Positions 41,808 to 54,825 of a stretch of DNA of 64,000 nt are shown one piece after another (positions within the stretch are counted from its first letter, which is position 1; each line of letters opens with the position of its first letter). Both the position numbers and the translations under genes were made by a program. The notes beneath the pieces were generated by a model. It was not told where the DNA came from, did not search any database, and was given only the letters and a program-made list of their open reading frames with translations. The stretch comes from Gliomastix tumulicola (taxonomy: Eukaryota > Ascomycota > Sordariomycetes > Hypocreales > Bionectriaceae). Location of the stretch: the NCBI GenBank assembly GCA_001599755.1, contig BCHX01000004.1:310001-374000 (forward strand). The letters run 5' to 3'.

Positions 41808-44800
41808 TCATGAGCCCTTCAATGTCGTCTCCGTCAAGGCATGTCCCAGTTTGCCGTTCACCATCCCATGCTCGATCACCTTGGCCTCCGGGTTCGTGGG
41901 CGGGAGCTGGGTGTTTCTCAAGGGGCGATACTTCAGCGGAGGCTGCACCCAGTTGCTGAGGCGATCCTTGAACTCCTGCGTCTCTTGGAAGTCATCGTCT
42001 GGGAATCGCATCTTCTCAGTGAGGAACCCTGTTGCAAGTTAGTCCAGAACGCACTTGTAAAACGACCACAGAGAAGGCATAATACGTACTCCAGCAGATC
42101 CGTGAAATATCGACGACATTGAGGAAGGCGATGTACAGCGGATAGCTCATGCAGAAGAGCGGGAGCAGGACAATGCCCCAGATGAAGGATGTGTATGTGC
42201 TCCAGCGTCCCCAGGCCGGATTCCGCGCGGTGAAGTACGCTCGGAGGACCTTCCGGGCCGGGAACTCGAGGAAGACGTACGTGAGCCAGAAACGCGTAGC
42301 ACCTGGTCTCCTATGCTGGACCACAGGCGGCTGGACTTGCTTCGGATCCTCTACCTTGGAGGCCTCGGCCGGGGGATGCAGCGATGCTTCTTCATCCTTG
42401 GGCTTCTCGAGGGGCTCTCTAGGTTTTAGACCAAAAACGTCTAGAGGACTGTTTCTGCGGCTCTGTGACGAAAAAGACGTCAACGCCGTGCTGAGGGGCC
42501 GGAACAGGACAACCACCACGCCCTTCAGGTTCCGAAGACCAGAGTTCAGCTTCTTCGCATTGGCCAGCATCATAATGGTGATAAACAGCGCGATGAACGC
42601 ACAGACAACCATGCCCCTCAGTATGTCCGTCACGGGCGGCACCTCGCTCATACTGAACACACTCGCAGCGAATCCGAGCGGCAGGAACACGACAGTCACG
42701 TACGTGAAGAACCTGATGTTCTCGGCGCCACGCAGACCGAGATCGTCGCGAATCTGGTCCTGACTCCTGACGAGCGTCTCCTTGAGAAGCTTCAGTCGCT
42801 CATGCTGCTTCTTCAGGTCGCGCACGCGCCGCCTGTTTGTGCCCTCGAGCTTGCGGATGACGAGCCGGTATTTACGCTCGTCGTTGCGCGTCCAGCGAGG
42901 ACGTTCGTGACCGCGGTCCCGTTCGCGGGTATCCCACTTCCCGACGGTCGTGATGATGTTGGACAGCTCCTCGTCGATGATCTCGAGGATCTGCTGGGAC
43001 TTCTGCCACTGCACGCTCGTGGTGAAGTAGTCATCGCTATTGAGGATGGGCGACAGAAAGCTCCCGCGCTCGACGCCGAGCTCGGCCCGGATCTCGACCA
43101 GGATCTCCTCGGTGCTCTGGACGATCTCCTTGATCATCCTGTCGAAGAGGTGGAGCTCCAAGACCTTCCGCTGCTGCCAGCAGGACTGCTGCTGGACGAT
43201 GTCGGCCGCGATGGGCGAGAACTCCTGCGTCATGTCCTGGATGTGCTCGGCGATGTAGCACGTCCAGTGCCTGTCGAAGAAGTCGCCGTAGAAGCGGAAG
43301 CCGATGGACGCCCGGACGATGGACCGGCGCGAATCCCTGCCCGGCAGGAGGGAGACATGCTGCTCGGGCGCGATGGCCTGCGGGTTGTCGCTGTCGTCGG
43401 CGTTGGGGTTGCGCCAGAAGTCGGCCGCGCGGTCCGCGTGCTCCTTGAGCTGGTAGAAGCTGAGGTGCAGCTCGCTCTCCCACTCGTTGAGCGCGGCCGT
43501 CACGTCCTCGAAGAAGTAGTCCTCGAAGCTCGCATGCCGCTCGAAGAAGCTGGCGATGCCGGGCCGCTCGTCCTCGTGGCTGGCGATGTAGCACGCCAGC
43601 GCCACCTTCTTGCTGGGCCGCTGCATCCACAGCAGCCGCTTCTTGGCCCTCCTCGCCGTGCGGATGGGCACCAGACGCCACCGCCACAGGTCCATGGGCA
43701 TCACGAGATCCACGCGCAGGTTGCCTCGCTTCCGGCCGCGCTTCTGCTTGGGCACGTCCACGACGCCGACCCGGTCCGTCTCGTCCGGTCCGGCCCAGAT
43801 CCCGGGATGGTAGTCGTCCGGATGCTGGTACTCGGCAATGGCGTCGAAGAGCTCCCTCGCCGCCTTGAAGACGACGGAGCCGCCTGCGTCGTCGCTGCCT
43901 CGGTGGTTCTCGGCTATCTTCTTCACCTCGGCATGGAACGAGAACGGGTCGATGTTGTCGTCTCTCATGAGGAAGGACGGGTAGTTGTAGAGCCACTCCT
44001 CGTTGAGCTCGACGATGCTGCTCTGGTCGAAGAGGTTGTTGAACGGCTGGCTCTTCTTGATGGGGACCGTCTTGAGGTCGCGTTTGGGCCCGGGCGTCGT
44101 CTCTGTTGACTTTCCCTGTACATCGCCGGGGGTATAAGACCGTCTCTTCATCTCTGGGGCTGTTGTTGTCTTAGGTGCCTCGCTTGCTGGTGGTCCCTCG
44201 CTTTGATCGGTTGGGACGGCAAGGTGTGGCCGTTCCTCGGCCATCCTATCCGCCTCCTCCACTGCCGCGGCAATCTTCCAGCAATGCGTCAGAAGGATGA
44301 AGGGTATCTCGAAGCTCGCGAGGAAGTAGAAGTCCAGGTCGGACTCGTACTGGAAGACGTCGGGCTCTTTCGTCGTGGCGTCGATCACCCCATAGAAGAG
44401 GCCAGTCGCGCTGGTGGCCCGGAGCAAGACATTGATGGACGACTTGACCAGGTCCTGTGGCAGGCGCCCGTTTATCTTCTTGTTCCGGGTGCCCATCATG
44501 ACAGCCAGGGCGTACCGGATCAAGTTCTCCCACCCCGTCTCGTTGTTCTCCTTGTGGTGCGGCTGAGCCTCGAGAGTGTTCTGCCACAGCTCATTGAACG
44601 GTGTATCTCTCAGGAAGAAATTCTGGTCCTGCCCGTAGAACAGAGACGTATCGCTCGCATGCAGCAGGAAGCGCGTCTCTCGAGCTGACCGCGTCATGGC
44701 CAGCATCCGCTTGTTGGGGTTATCGTTCCAGGTCGTGAACCTCCTCAGGATCTCCTTCTGGACATTGCCTGCCGCAAGCCGCTTGATGATCTTCTCGTCC

Positions 44801-46727
44801 GTGTCATCCTCGTCTACGTCTTGTCGGTGGCCACCAATGCTCCCGGCAACAGCGTATCGAGGCAGAGAGCTCTCGATCCCCCGCAGTGCTTTCCAGATCC
44901 AGAAGTTGTTGCTGAGGCGGTACTTATCCGAGCCCTCGACCTTGGCATTGGTCCAGGCGCAGACCTTCCTCTTGTCCACGCGATGCAGCACTCTGACCCA
45001 GCTCATGGCCACCTCGCGCAGGAGACCATCCGCGAGTCTATCTCGGACGTACTCGTCGGGGAACGGCATGTCCCTGAACGCGAGCGCCTTCAGCAGCTGG
45101 AAGGCGGTGTCGGTGTGAGAGTCACTGGGCGTGTCCGAGGGGCTGTCCGTGTTCATCAGCGTGCCGTTGACCCAGTAGTTGGCCGCGAAGCAGTCAGTGC
45201 GCGTCTTGGTTGCCTGGCGGAGCCACCTCATGTGGCCCTCGCAGACTCTCTCGATGCGAGCACGTAGATGCTGGAACGTGTCGTCGCCGTTGGGGTGACT
45301 CGGCCTTTGCATCCGTATAGCCATCTCGACGAGAAAGCTGAACGCAAAACTGTGACAGTGTCAGCAACAACGATACACTAGGACTTGGGTCTCTCAGTCT
45401 GTCTGTCTTACTAGCTGGCAGAGGACGTGACGCGATGCCCCGATAGATCGCCGCACGTCAGCGCGATGAGTTCCGCATCCGCATCCGCTGGATTTGGAAT
45501 CGGGACGACGCAGACCGACAGTATGTGCTCGAGATTTCGGCGCGTGATGTGATCGATGTACTGGACGTAGCTCTTGCCGTCCGTCGGGAAGCCTGTGAGC
45601 TCGACAGTCGGTTGGGTCACAATCACTTCTTCTTCTTCTCCTCCTTCTTCCTTATCCTCTTCTCGCGGCTTTCTGCTGTCCAACTCAGAGGGATCGATGT
45701 ACCTATACAGCTTCTCCGCCTCCTCGAGGTGCTTATCAAAGTTGGCCGCCTCGCCCGGGATGACCAAGTCCTGCCAACGCAGCGACGACGACGACGCGTC
45801 CTCTGACATCTCTGGCAGGGTGATCATCCTGTAGGCAACCACGATCTCAGGCCCTCGCCCCTCGGCCGGCACCTTGATAAGGATCTGAGCGTCGTAGCCA
45901 GGCTCTGGGAGCGGATTGGGCATGAAGGGGCGGCCGTCTATAAAGATGGACAGCAGCACTGCGATGTCGACCCCGTCGTTCTCCGTCTCCAATCTGTTGG
46001 TGACGATCCAGCCGCAGCCATTCGGCCCGTTCCGCTCAAAGTCCTTCCCCTTCTCGTTGAACTTGTGGCCCGGGTTGACGTGCTCGAGCTCGTTGATCTC
46101 CATGTTGACGAGCAGGTCCAACGGCAGCTGCTGCAAGTCCTCGTCCATGAAGCTGTCAATGTGCATCCGCTGCAGCACCGTCCCCTCATGCACCATCCAC
46201 GTCGACCGGACGGCCAGCCGCTCGTCAGAGCACGTATACACCGGCCACCGATCACAATGATACCCCTCGAAGACAACGTCCTCCCACCGATGCGGCAGCT
46301 TCAGCCCGAAGCTCGGCCGCGCAAAGTCCCGCCCGTACTGGAACAGCTCATCCGCACGGTTCTGCATCCAGTACGGCTCGGCCAGCTCCGCGTAGCTCGC
46401 GGCGAACATGCCCGAGGTGCCGACGCCGAGGAACGCGCTGAACTGGATGAGCTCGCCGGCGGCGTTGATGCTGGCCGTGACGCCGTTGTCGCCGAGCGAG
46501 GCCAAGGTCCTGGGGTTGGGGGGCTCGCGCCAGCGGGTGCAGAGGGACTCGTTGGGGACGAAGGGACTGTCTGCTGGGCGCGGGGCGTAGCTGACCAGGT
46601 TGAGGAACTCGTCGCTGTCCTTCGGAGGCACCGATTCAGGATCCCAGAGCGGCGGAGGTGAGAGATGCGGCGGAGAGGGGGACGACTCCCGGGGCTCTGG
46701 GCCCTTTGTCGACGACGAAGACGCCAT
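41808..46727 (-). CDS. CorA-like giant membrane protein (1598 aa)
   Basis: Three exons, 46727-45412, 45349-42090 and 42028-41808. Without the 62-bp intron 45350-45411 (GTAAGA..CACAG, gctgac branch) the locus looks like two genes. Splicing joins VTSSAS to YFAFSFLVEM in frame. The first ~450 residues are soluble with a C-terminal Glu-rich stretch. The middle is charged, with long helices (KWDTRERDRGHERPRW, LKKQHERLKLLKETLVRSQDQIRDDLG). It ends in FFTYVTVVFLPLGFAASVFSMSE (~1318-1341) plus a second TM (~1349-1368), the stalk-to-pore layout of CorA-type Mg2+ channels. The pore signature GMN is replaced by SMS, so ion transport is doubtful. A third TM lies near 1495-1516. Found widely in Pezizomycotina as CorA-like or hypothetical; function unknown. 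Confidence 0.85.
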
Positions 46728-47278
46728 TGATTGAAGCCGGGGAGAGTCCTCACGTAGCAGGTGTCATGGTTGAAGAAGGGGGGCAGTTCAGAGACGGTGG
46801 TGAACAGCGAGGCCAGTGAGAATTTGAGGTCCCTGCTCTGTGGTTCGCATTTACGGCGGCGTTGAACCACCCCCCTGCTCACAATATGCATGCAGTCAGC
46901 ATCAGGCGACGGGGTCACCCTGAAAACGAGGCAACCATGCATGCCACCATGCCCTATTTGAAAAAAATGAACCTGTAAATTACGCCCCGCCCCCCTCCCG
47001 AGGCGCTGATCCCGGCGCTTCGAAAATCGGCTCCCACCAGTAGCCGGGCTTGCCTTGCGTGATGCTGTGTGCAGTCACCCACATACCGACTGGCCGGGCG
47101 TCACACGCCTCCCACACTTGTTGCTCGATTGAGGAAGGCCGAGAAGAGGGCTGAAGGGGGGCTTTGGCTTTGGCTTGAAGAGGCAGGTCTAGATGGGAGG
47201 CAGACAGGTCGCCGACCTTCCAGGCCTCGTCTAATAGTACAGGTGCTTTTTTTTTCTAATTATAACAGGTTCTGCACA
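46728..47278. other. Promoter region of CorA-like gene
   Basis: Between two tandem minus-strand genes. No coding region is visible. C-rich and poly-T/A tracts (47247-47256, 46969-46976) are present. Confidence 0.55.
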
Positions 47279-48064
47279 TCACGCGGTCACGCTCTCGACG
47301 CCTCTCAGCACCATCCAGCCCGCCATCAACCCATGCAGCAGGGCTCCAAGTCCACCCTCAATGAGCGTAGGTCTCTCGCCATGACGCCGCCACATCCACG
47401 TCTCATTCACAAACAGGACCGCCCTTCCACCCTCAACATGCTGCACCTCTGCCAGAATCAGTCCCTTGGGCGCTGGAGGGCCCCGATATGACGCCGGCGC
47501 CTCAATCGCAAGCTCGACGCGCTCCGACGCTGGAGCCGGGCCGGGGCCGTGATAGGCGACCTTGTACGCGCCGTTGACGACATCGCCCTGCTTGAACAGG
47601 AGACGCTGGATCCAATACGCGTCAAAAGTACGCTTCGTGTCCGGGTCGCCGATGGCCAGGCGCATTATCCGTGCTTGGGGCGTGGAACGAAACGCGAGGT
47701 GCGTCGCGCGGGAATACGCCTGGAGCAGTGCTGAGGGCTGTTGCTGCTGCTGCTGCTGCTTCTGCTTCTCCTCCTGTGATCCAGCTGTGCCGCTGCTTGA
47801 CACTGTGATTTCCGACGTCGACACGGGCTTGGAGACGACGCGTTCATATGATACCATCCATTGCGATCCGTCATCGGCGCAGACCTCGGCCGGGAGGCTG
47901 ACTGGTCTCGGGGGCGGAGGCGAGACTCCGTCGACGCGCTGACGCCCTGTAGTGATGGTCGTCCGGCTGGTGATCTTCCATGATAAGTATATCAGGTACG
48001 CTGCCGGAACAGCCACCGGGATGATAATGAGCGGGACGGATGGACGCTGCATGATGAATGTCAT
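47279..48064 (-). CDS. Single-pass membrane-anchored protein, unknown
   Basis: A single exon of 261 residues from MTFIMQRPS (48064); an in-frame ATG 117 bp upstream would add an unremarkable extension that masks the N-terminal anchor. One N-terminal membrane segment (VPLIIIPVAVPAAYLIYLSW, ~10-29) is followed by a linker and a poly-Gln run (~103-110). A compact domain follows with RATHLAFRSTPQARIMRL, FDAYWIQRLLFKQGDVVNGAYKV and LLHGLMAGWMVLRGVES; the last is mildly hydrophobic. I do not recognise the family. The layout suggests a small organelle- or ER-anchored protein, conceivably mitochondrial, but nothing in the sequence settles this. Confidence 0.68.
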   Translation of the reverse strand: MTFIMQRPSVPLIIIPVAVPAAYLIYLSWKITSRTTITTGRQRVDGVSPPPPRPVSLPAEVCADDGSQWMVSYERVVSKPVSTSEITVSSSGTAGSQEEKQKQQQQQQQPSALLQAYSRATHLAFRSTPQARIMRLAIGDPDTKRTFDAYWIQRLLFKQGDVVNGAYKVAYHGPGPAPASERVELAIEAPASYRGPPAPKGLILAEVQHVEGGRAVLFVNETWMWRRHGERPTLIEGGLGALLHGLMAGWMVLRGVESVTA

Positions 48065-49144
48065 GATAATTGGGATGAATGAATGGAGGTGAAAATAAGG
48101 TGAAATTCGAGGAGCGCCGGACTGCGCTAAAATAGGCCATTCCTTAGCGACACCATCCAGAGAATACGAGCCATACGACACGATATCTGGTTATGAAGTC
48201 ACGCGAGTCATGGCATACACAAAAGTCACTACATGGAGTCTTGCATCAGACTAATTGCCAGGAGTGTAAATATTCATGTGCAAATTGAACGTCACCATCG
48301 AAGTCTTCTCGGTCTCTCACCGAAGCATCTTAACCTACATATGCAACCGCACATATCAAATTGATCATGCTTTCCCAAAGGCTCATGAGGTCATCGATTT
48401 TCCCGCTTCCTGGAGTCCAATGTCCAGGCTACTCAAGATAAATGTGAGCCCTACTAAAGAGGAGAGAAGGTAGAGATGGGCCAAAGTAGGCCATGATAGT
48501 CGATATTCTAGGTAAAAGACGACATGGAGGAACTAAATTACGAACATTTGATATCAGTTCTGTTAATAAAGTCGCGTCTAACATCTGGTAAATCCAGTGC
48601 CGGGTGTCAAACGCAACAGTTGAGACCGACCAGTCAGGAACTACATTGATAGTAGGGTCAAAAGGTCTGTACTTTACAGTACAAGAATCCTCACTTTGAT
48701 TTGTCCTTCAAAGCTAGAGATATCATTGTACTCGGCAGCCACCTGCACCTACTTCATTCATTCACCTACGCATGCTTTAGGACTCATATACAACCGAGGT
48801 TCTGGTACAATACTCTGGGTATTTCTGAACCGCCTGTGTGCTCTCACTGTGACTCTTTACTCCCTTTCCACATTTGTGTTGAGAAGTAATACAGATATGT
48901 CTTGTAGCACGCGTCAAATCACCGTATGGTTCACTATTCAGAGGTGACCATCACATATGAACCCTCTCTATTGAGATACATATCAAAGTATTTATTATTA
49001 AACCCTTCAATCCGGGTCTATTATCCCTTTATATATCCAAGTCCCTACAAGAGATGCCGTGTATATCCCGCATCTCATTGTTTTCCCAGCACACTGTTAT
49101 CCGGCCGTGCAGTTTCATTCATTACCAGTCCCAGCACTCAAGAC
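48065..49144. other. AT-rich intergenic region
   Basis: About 1.1 kb between the membrane-anchored gene (-) and the stop of the multicopper oxidase (-). No gene. It contains the promoter of the left gene. Confidence 0.55.
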
Positions 49145-51268
49145 CTAGACGACCTCCCAGTCCGGGTTGTCGTAGGGCTGGTAGCTGGCCATCAGCTGGA
49201 TCTGCGCCTCGATCTCGTCGGCGCTGAAGGCGTTGGCGCGCACCTCGACGTCGTTGTCCACGTACGGCTTGGCGCGGAACTGGTCCTGCATGGGGTCGAC
49301 GAGGGCCGTCGAGTTGTAGCCGTAGTCGGGGAGGACGGTGACGTTGAAGGCGGCCATCATGTCGTTGTCCTCGTGGATGAGGTTGTGGCAGTGGAACATG
49401 TACACACCGGGCCACTGGTCATAAATACGTCAGCTCATGTCTCTTCTCAACAGTCAAGGGAGGGTTGATGGTGAACTTACAGGAGCGTAGTGGGCCTCGA
49501 CGACGACCGTCTCTCCCTTGCCGAGGTAGACGACGTCCTTCAGACCGGCAGACTCATACGGCTGGACACCACGAGTCGTCGCGCCCGTAGCAGCACCCGT
49601 GCGGGACAGGACCCTGAAGTCAACAAGATGGATGTGGATAGGATGCGTCCAGCCCTGCGCCTGGTTCGTCAGCTGCCACAGCTGGACGGTGCCAAGGGGC
49701 ACGTTGGCCAGCAGACGGTTCTCGACGTCGGAGAAGGTGACCCCGTTGATGCTCCACTGGCCAGCGGTGCGGGCGAAGCGGAACGAGTGGTCGATGGTGG
49801 TCGAGGTGCTCGAGGGGAAGGGCACGTCGCGGAGGGTGGAGGGCACGACGGAGGTGTCGGGCGAGGAGAGGGGGCCCTCGGCGACGTTGAAGCGCATGAC
49901 CTTGTCGGTGTCGTCGTAGTTGACCTCGATGCCGAGGCCGCCGACCCCGGGCTCGTTGCGGAGCTCGATGGTCTTGCCCTCAAAGTCAGAGAAGTCGAGG
50001 ATGATCTCGTAGCGCTCGGCAATGGAGAGGACCTACGGGGTGTTAGTGTTGGTTGGTGTCTGATATGGTAGGGAGTACGGTATACATACGAGCTTGGACG
50101 TCGTGACAGGTTCCTCGAGGAGACCAGAGTCAGAGGCAATGACCTGGAACGGGATCCTGGTGCTCGTATCGGAGGTGTCGACAAAGTACAGCGAGAAGGA
50201 ACGAGAGACGGCGGCGTCGAGGAGGCGGAAGCGGTACTTCCTGGGCTCGACATCGAAGTAAGGCCAGGGGACTCCGTTCTGCTGCCAGTCAGTATGGATA
50301 CATACGACAGAGGAATGCGTGCCTCGCTCGAGGGCCACAGTACGATCATGTACGTACCACCTGGATGACATCTCCCCAAAGACTCTGCGTCTCACCCTTG
50401 GTAGAGAAGAGAGTGCCGTCGGCGTTGTACTGCTTGGAGGTCAGGATGAGAGGAATGTCGTACTCTCCATATCCGCTGGGCAGACCGAGAGCATCCTCAG
50501 CAGGGTCGTGGATGATGTAGCCACCAGCCTGGCCGTTGTAGGCATTCTCGGCAGTCTAAACGGAGTCAGTCTCTATTCTTCCTTCTCGCCCAGTCGAGGA
50601 GTAGTGAACGCACCTCATGCATAGCATGGTCGTGGTACCAAGAGAAGCGTCCCGCCTGCGCGTTGGGATAGTAGTAGTCCTTGTACTCGCCCGGGTTCGT
50701 GACATCCTCAGCCCAGCCATCCCAGGGAGCACGGCTGAACGAGCCGTGGAGATGGATGGAGCTCTCGACGGTCGCCTTGTTCACGAAGCGGACGACACTC
50801 TCCCTGCCCTTCTCCTGGATGAACGTAGGGCCGGGCGAGATGCCGTCGTAGCCCACGAGGTCGGCAGGTCCTAGGTCAGGGAAGACCTGCTCGGAGAAGT
50901 GCTTGATCTCGATCTCATAGTAGTCGATCTCCCCGCCATTGTACGGGTTGGTGACGGTACTGTGAAGATGTCAGTCAGTCAATCAGACAGCCAAGCGCAC
51001 ATCAGTCATGCCAAGATGCATGTTCCACGAGGCACACATACAAGAGAGGCTCCTTGACGGGAGGGATGGACAGCGGCGCCTGGAACAGCGTGTACGCCGG
51101 GCTCAGGGGAGACCTGCGCTGGAGGTCGTTGGCGGGATCATCCTCGACGATGGCGGCGAGGGCAGCAGCCTCCTCCTCGGGAATGTCCAGCTCGAACTTG
51201 GGCATCGCCTGGGCTCCCTTGAGGGAGAGATAGAGGGCCAGGGCCCGGAGAGCGGCGGTGGCGACCAT
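49145..51268 (-). CDS. Multicopper oxidase, bilirubin-oxidase type
   Basis: Six exons: 51268-51042, 50959-50614, 50555-50358, 50278-50090, 50032-49481 and 49414-49145; 593 residues. MVATAALRALALYLSLKGAQA is a signal peptide, and DLQRRS may be a propeptide cleavage site. All four copper motifs are present: HLHGS, WYHDHAM, HPIHIHL and HCHNLIHEDNDMM. The Met after the last His set suits a type 1 copper with an axial Met ligand, as in bilirubin oxidases. The family oxidises phenols or tetrapyrroles and reduces oxygen to water, outside the cell. The domain spacing and the 593-residue length fit ascomycete bilirubin-oxidase-like enzymes better than classical laccases. A TATA-like GATAAAAGGC on the minus strand lies about 145 bp upstream. 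Confidence 0.93.
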
Positions 51269-52547
51269 GGTGATGACCTCCGAGACTGGTGTGGGAATGA
51301 TGGGAAGAGAAAAAAAGGAGGGAGAGAAGAGGGTGGAGGGAGGAGGAGCAGAGGACCTGATGAGTAGGCTGTCTGTCTGACCTCTTGTCTCGGAGCGGGC
51401 AGAGCGCTGCCTTTTATCCTCTGCCGCCGTCCAGGAGGCTCTCACTCACTTACACACAGTCAGTCCGTCAGTCGGCCGTGCCTCGTCCAAGTTCGTATGT
51501 CCGCGTCTTCCGCCCGCCCATGAGACGATTCGCATCCTGAGTCCAGACCTAGCCAACTTTTCTTCTGGTCTTTTCTTCCTGCAGACGGACGGCCCCCCTA
51601 TACGCGACCTGACCGGTCAAGATGCATCGAGCAAGGGTGCCATGCACCACCAATAACAGACTGGTCGATGAAAGGGGGTGCAGATACGTCGGCGCCCCCC
51701 CCCCATGACCAACATCTGTTGTACTTGGGAGTCAGCGAATCATCACCCCGTCGCCATTGGCTCGATGCGCCCATGCAAAGAGCCTCGCTTATGCCAAGGC
51801 CATCCGCCAGCCTCACCAGAAGAAGAACAAGAAGAGATGAGTCACATTTCTTCTCCTCGGTCGGTCTATTCACGAGATCCGAGGGCCGTCGAGGGAAAAT
51901 GCGATGACCAACCCCCCCAGAGAAGCAGAAGTAAGAAATAGGGGTACATTATCCCCGTTGTACGTAAACCCGTGTCATCAGATGAGACCCGGCCTCTGAC
52001 GCGACCCCTCGAGGGGAAAAGCAACAGCAGCAGCAGCAGCAGGGGGGGTGAGAAAGAAGAGTGAAAACACCGGACGAATTAGCATCAGCGGCAGTGCCGC
52101 CCTCGCGCATACGAGGTTTGCTCTTTTCCAGGTCTCCGTATCTCTGTCATTTCTCTAGCTCATCCTCTGTCAATTGGCATAAAAAAGACCGAAGCGAGAA
52201 TGCTTCCTCTGCCGAGCCCGCAGACAGACACAAGCATGGATGATCCCTGGAACACGGAAATCAGCGGTGAAGGGACCACAGGGCTGGGGGGGAGGGAAGA
52301 GGCGTATCTTTCGTATTTGCACAAGCAACATTTTGCGTAGGGAATTTATGCATGGTACATCTGGAAAGCCCCGAACTAGCAAGGGACGGGGAATATGCAA
52401 GGACCGGGATCTCAGCCGCAGCGCAGAGCGAGAATCAGAAGAAAAGAAAGACAGGAACAGCGCCGCCGCCATGTCTGCCTCTAGCGCACACCACCACCGG
52501 GCAATTCCCTTCTCGGGAACCCTGTCCCTCGCAATCCAAGCTGAAAA

Positions 52548-52567
52548 CCCCCCCCCCCCCCCCCCCC
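52548..52567. repeat. Poly-C tract (20 C)
   Basis: Twenty consecutive C, part of a cluster of C homopolymers in the gene-poor region. Confidence 0.85.
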
Positions 52568-54670
52568 TCCTTTGCCGCTCAGCAGAAAGCGAGGTCGGCG
52601 AATGACAGCAAAGCGACGACTAAGAGGAATTACAAGCATGTAGGTAGGTAGAGGTGTGTCACCACGCCGAGAAATCAGAGGTCCCAGCGCACGGACAGGC
52701 TCAAGAGTCCGTGCCGGCCTTCTGCAGGGCCGGGGAAGCCCATCCGTGCAGTGGAAGCACGCGCGTGGCCAGCTGCCCGGGCATGTCAAGCCCAATATTT
52801 CCACGACCAAGATCCGATGTCGTATCCGCCGAGTAACGGTAGTATTGGACGCCCAATTGGAAGTGCCCTTAGCTCAGGTCACGCACGCAGATTGGCCCGA
52901 TCCAAGCGCAGCAAAAGCGCCGGTGCCCCATGTCCATGCAGGACTGACTGGTCGAAAGAGTGACGACCCGTGCGGCCTGCATGTCTAGCTCTTCCCTTCT
53001 GAAATACGAGCTGAGCATGCGTCTCCCTTGACAAACAATTTGATTTTTTTTACGACATCAGGGATGTGATTGTGAGGTGCTGGGTGTCCCCTGATGCCCT
53101 CCATTTTCCATATATAGCAACCTGGGGAGAGAGGCCAGCGCTAACTCGAGGCCGGCGTTTCTTGGCAAGACACATCAGCCCGTGTGTCAAAAGGTTTAAT
53201 TCGTGAATGCATCCGTCGGTTCAAAAAAAAAAAATTTATCTTGTCCATGTGATGCGTCGTCTAACGAAGGATCAGCTAGACAGAAGAAAACGCCGGCGGC
53301 GAAATGCACGCAGCAAGATGATGGCAGAGATGAAGCTGCCTGCCAACATCTCTAAATCCCCCCATCGTACGATCCCCAGCAGTGGGGGATGAAAACCAGT
53401 TCTTCATTGCTTTCTGGGCAATTTGGCACGGGGATCCGGCTCCCAAACCACGTGTTCCGAAGCCGGACATCTCTTTCACTCTCGGCTGTCGGTTTTCTAG
53501 GCTTTCCCCCCTTGCATATTAGATGCCTGGATCCTTTGGAAGTTTTCCAGCATCAGGGCGCCTCCCCCTCAGCGCCCCTCCAGGCGTCAGCCACGATTGG
53601 GAAATTGATGGCTGATCCCCAGATGCCGACATTCTCGGGTATTGACAATCATAGTAGAACCGCCGCATGAAGCTAAGGGTCTAATAGCCACCGCTCATAT
53701 CTATAGTTCATGGTAAGGGTTTTGTATATGCATACGTAACTAAGTGGTGTCCGAGCTTGAGTGAGCTTTGTCCGCCGTACAGCCATCCATTCGTAATTGT
53801 CAAACGCCCTGACCCCTCCCCTCCCCCTCCTCGTCCTCCTAGCCCCCCCTGCTCACCGATCACAAGTCCTTACCCAGGAGGTGCAAGAGAGCAGCAAAAG
53901 GCAGAGTCAGAGACTATTGATCTTGGCATCCGCGGGTGCACCCATCACTAGCCGCGGATCACACTGTCACGACGGCGGCGCGCGAAAGATGGTGGGATAG
54001 TCCATCACTGAGGCCGGGCTGGCTCTCGCTGTGGTCGAGTCTACGAGTACGTACTCGTCACAATGCGCCCGCCCGCCAAGCATAAGGCGCCCGGGTATTG
54101 GAATTTGGGCGTCTCTGAGGCTCGGCTCCTTCCTTCTCGCCTTAATTCCGCGCGACGAAGCGAACGGCGGAGGTGCCTGGCGTCAGAAAAAGTTGGCGGG
54201 TAGTGGCAGGAACTGGTTTCTCGTCTCTCCATTGCTGAGAAACATGATGTGATTCTGGATCAGCTTCCTTGTATATATCGCAGGTGACTAAGATCACACG
54301 TCGACGTCGTCTAAGTAGATGAGCTTTGGGGGGGGAGAGGGACCAAGAAAAAAAACAAGGCATTCCCGGGTGTGGGTGAGAAACACACAAGGTACATGCA
54401 ATTATTTCGTGCATCTCACCTGTCTGATATCACATTCAGGATGCCTGCAGAGGACAGGACATGGGCAGAAAAAGTTGGAATTGCAGACATGGATGGGATC
54501 GCTACTATGGAGATGGCAGAAATATGATTTACGCATGAGGATCTAAGCAGATATCCATCATTTATTGTTGGTCAAAGATGCCATCTAATCTGATGCCGAG
54601 ACATGGCTGGATGGGGATTTCCGACATCTCAGGCCATTCGTACATCTGGACGACCGGGGGTCTTATTTCG

Positions 54671-54707
<37 letters not shown>

Positions 54708-54825
54708 NNNNNNNNNNNNNNNNNNNNNNNNNNNNNNNNNNNNNNNNNNNNNNNNNNNNNNNNNNNNNNNNNNNNNNNNNNNNNNNNNNNNNNNNNNNNN
54801 NNNNNNNTCCCCCCCCCCCCCCCCC
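54671..54825. repeat. Long poly-C tract broken by assembly gap
   Basis: Thirty-seven C (54671-54707), then 100 N (54708-54807), one T and 17 more C (54809-54825). The gap is of conventional fixed length. The assembly evidently failed inside a G/C homopolymer, so the true length is unknown. Confidence 0.9.

Noticed and set aside
42802..44109. 435-codon plus-strand frame inside the CorA-like gene
   Set aside because: It lies fully antisense to a GC-rich coding exon, is Leu/Val/Asp-biased with no domain, and arises from third-position GC bias of the real gene.
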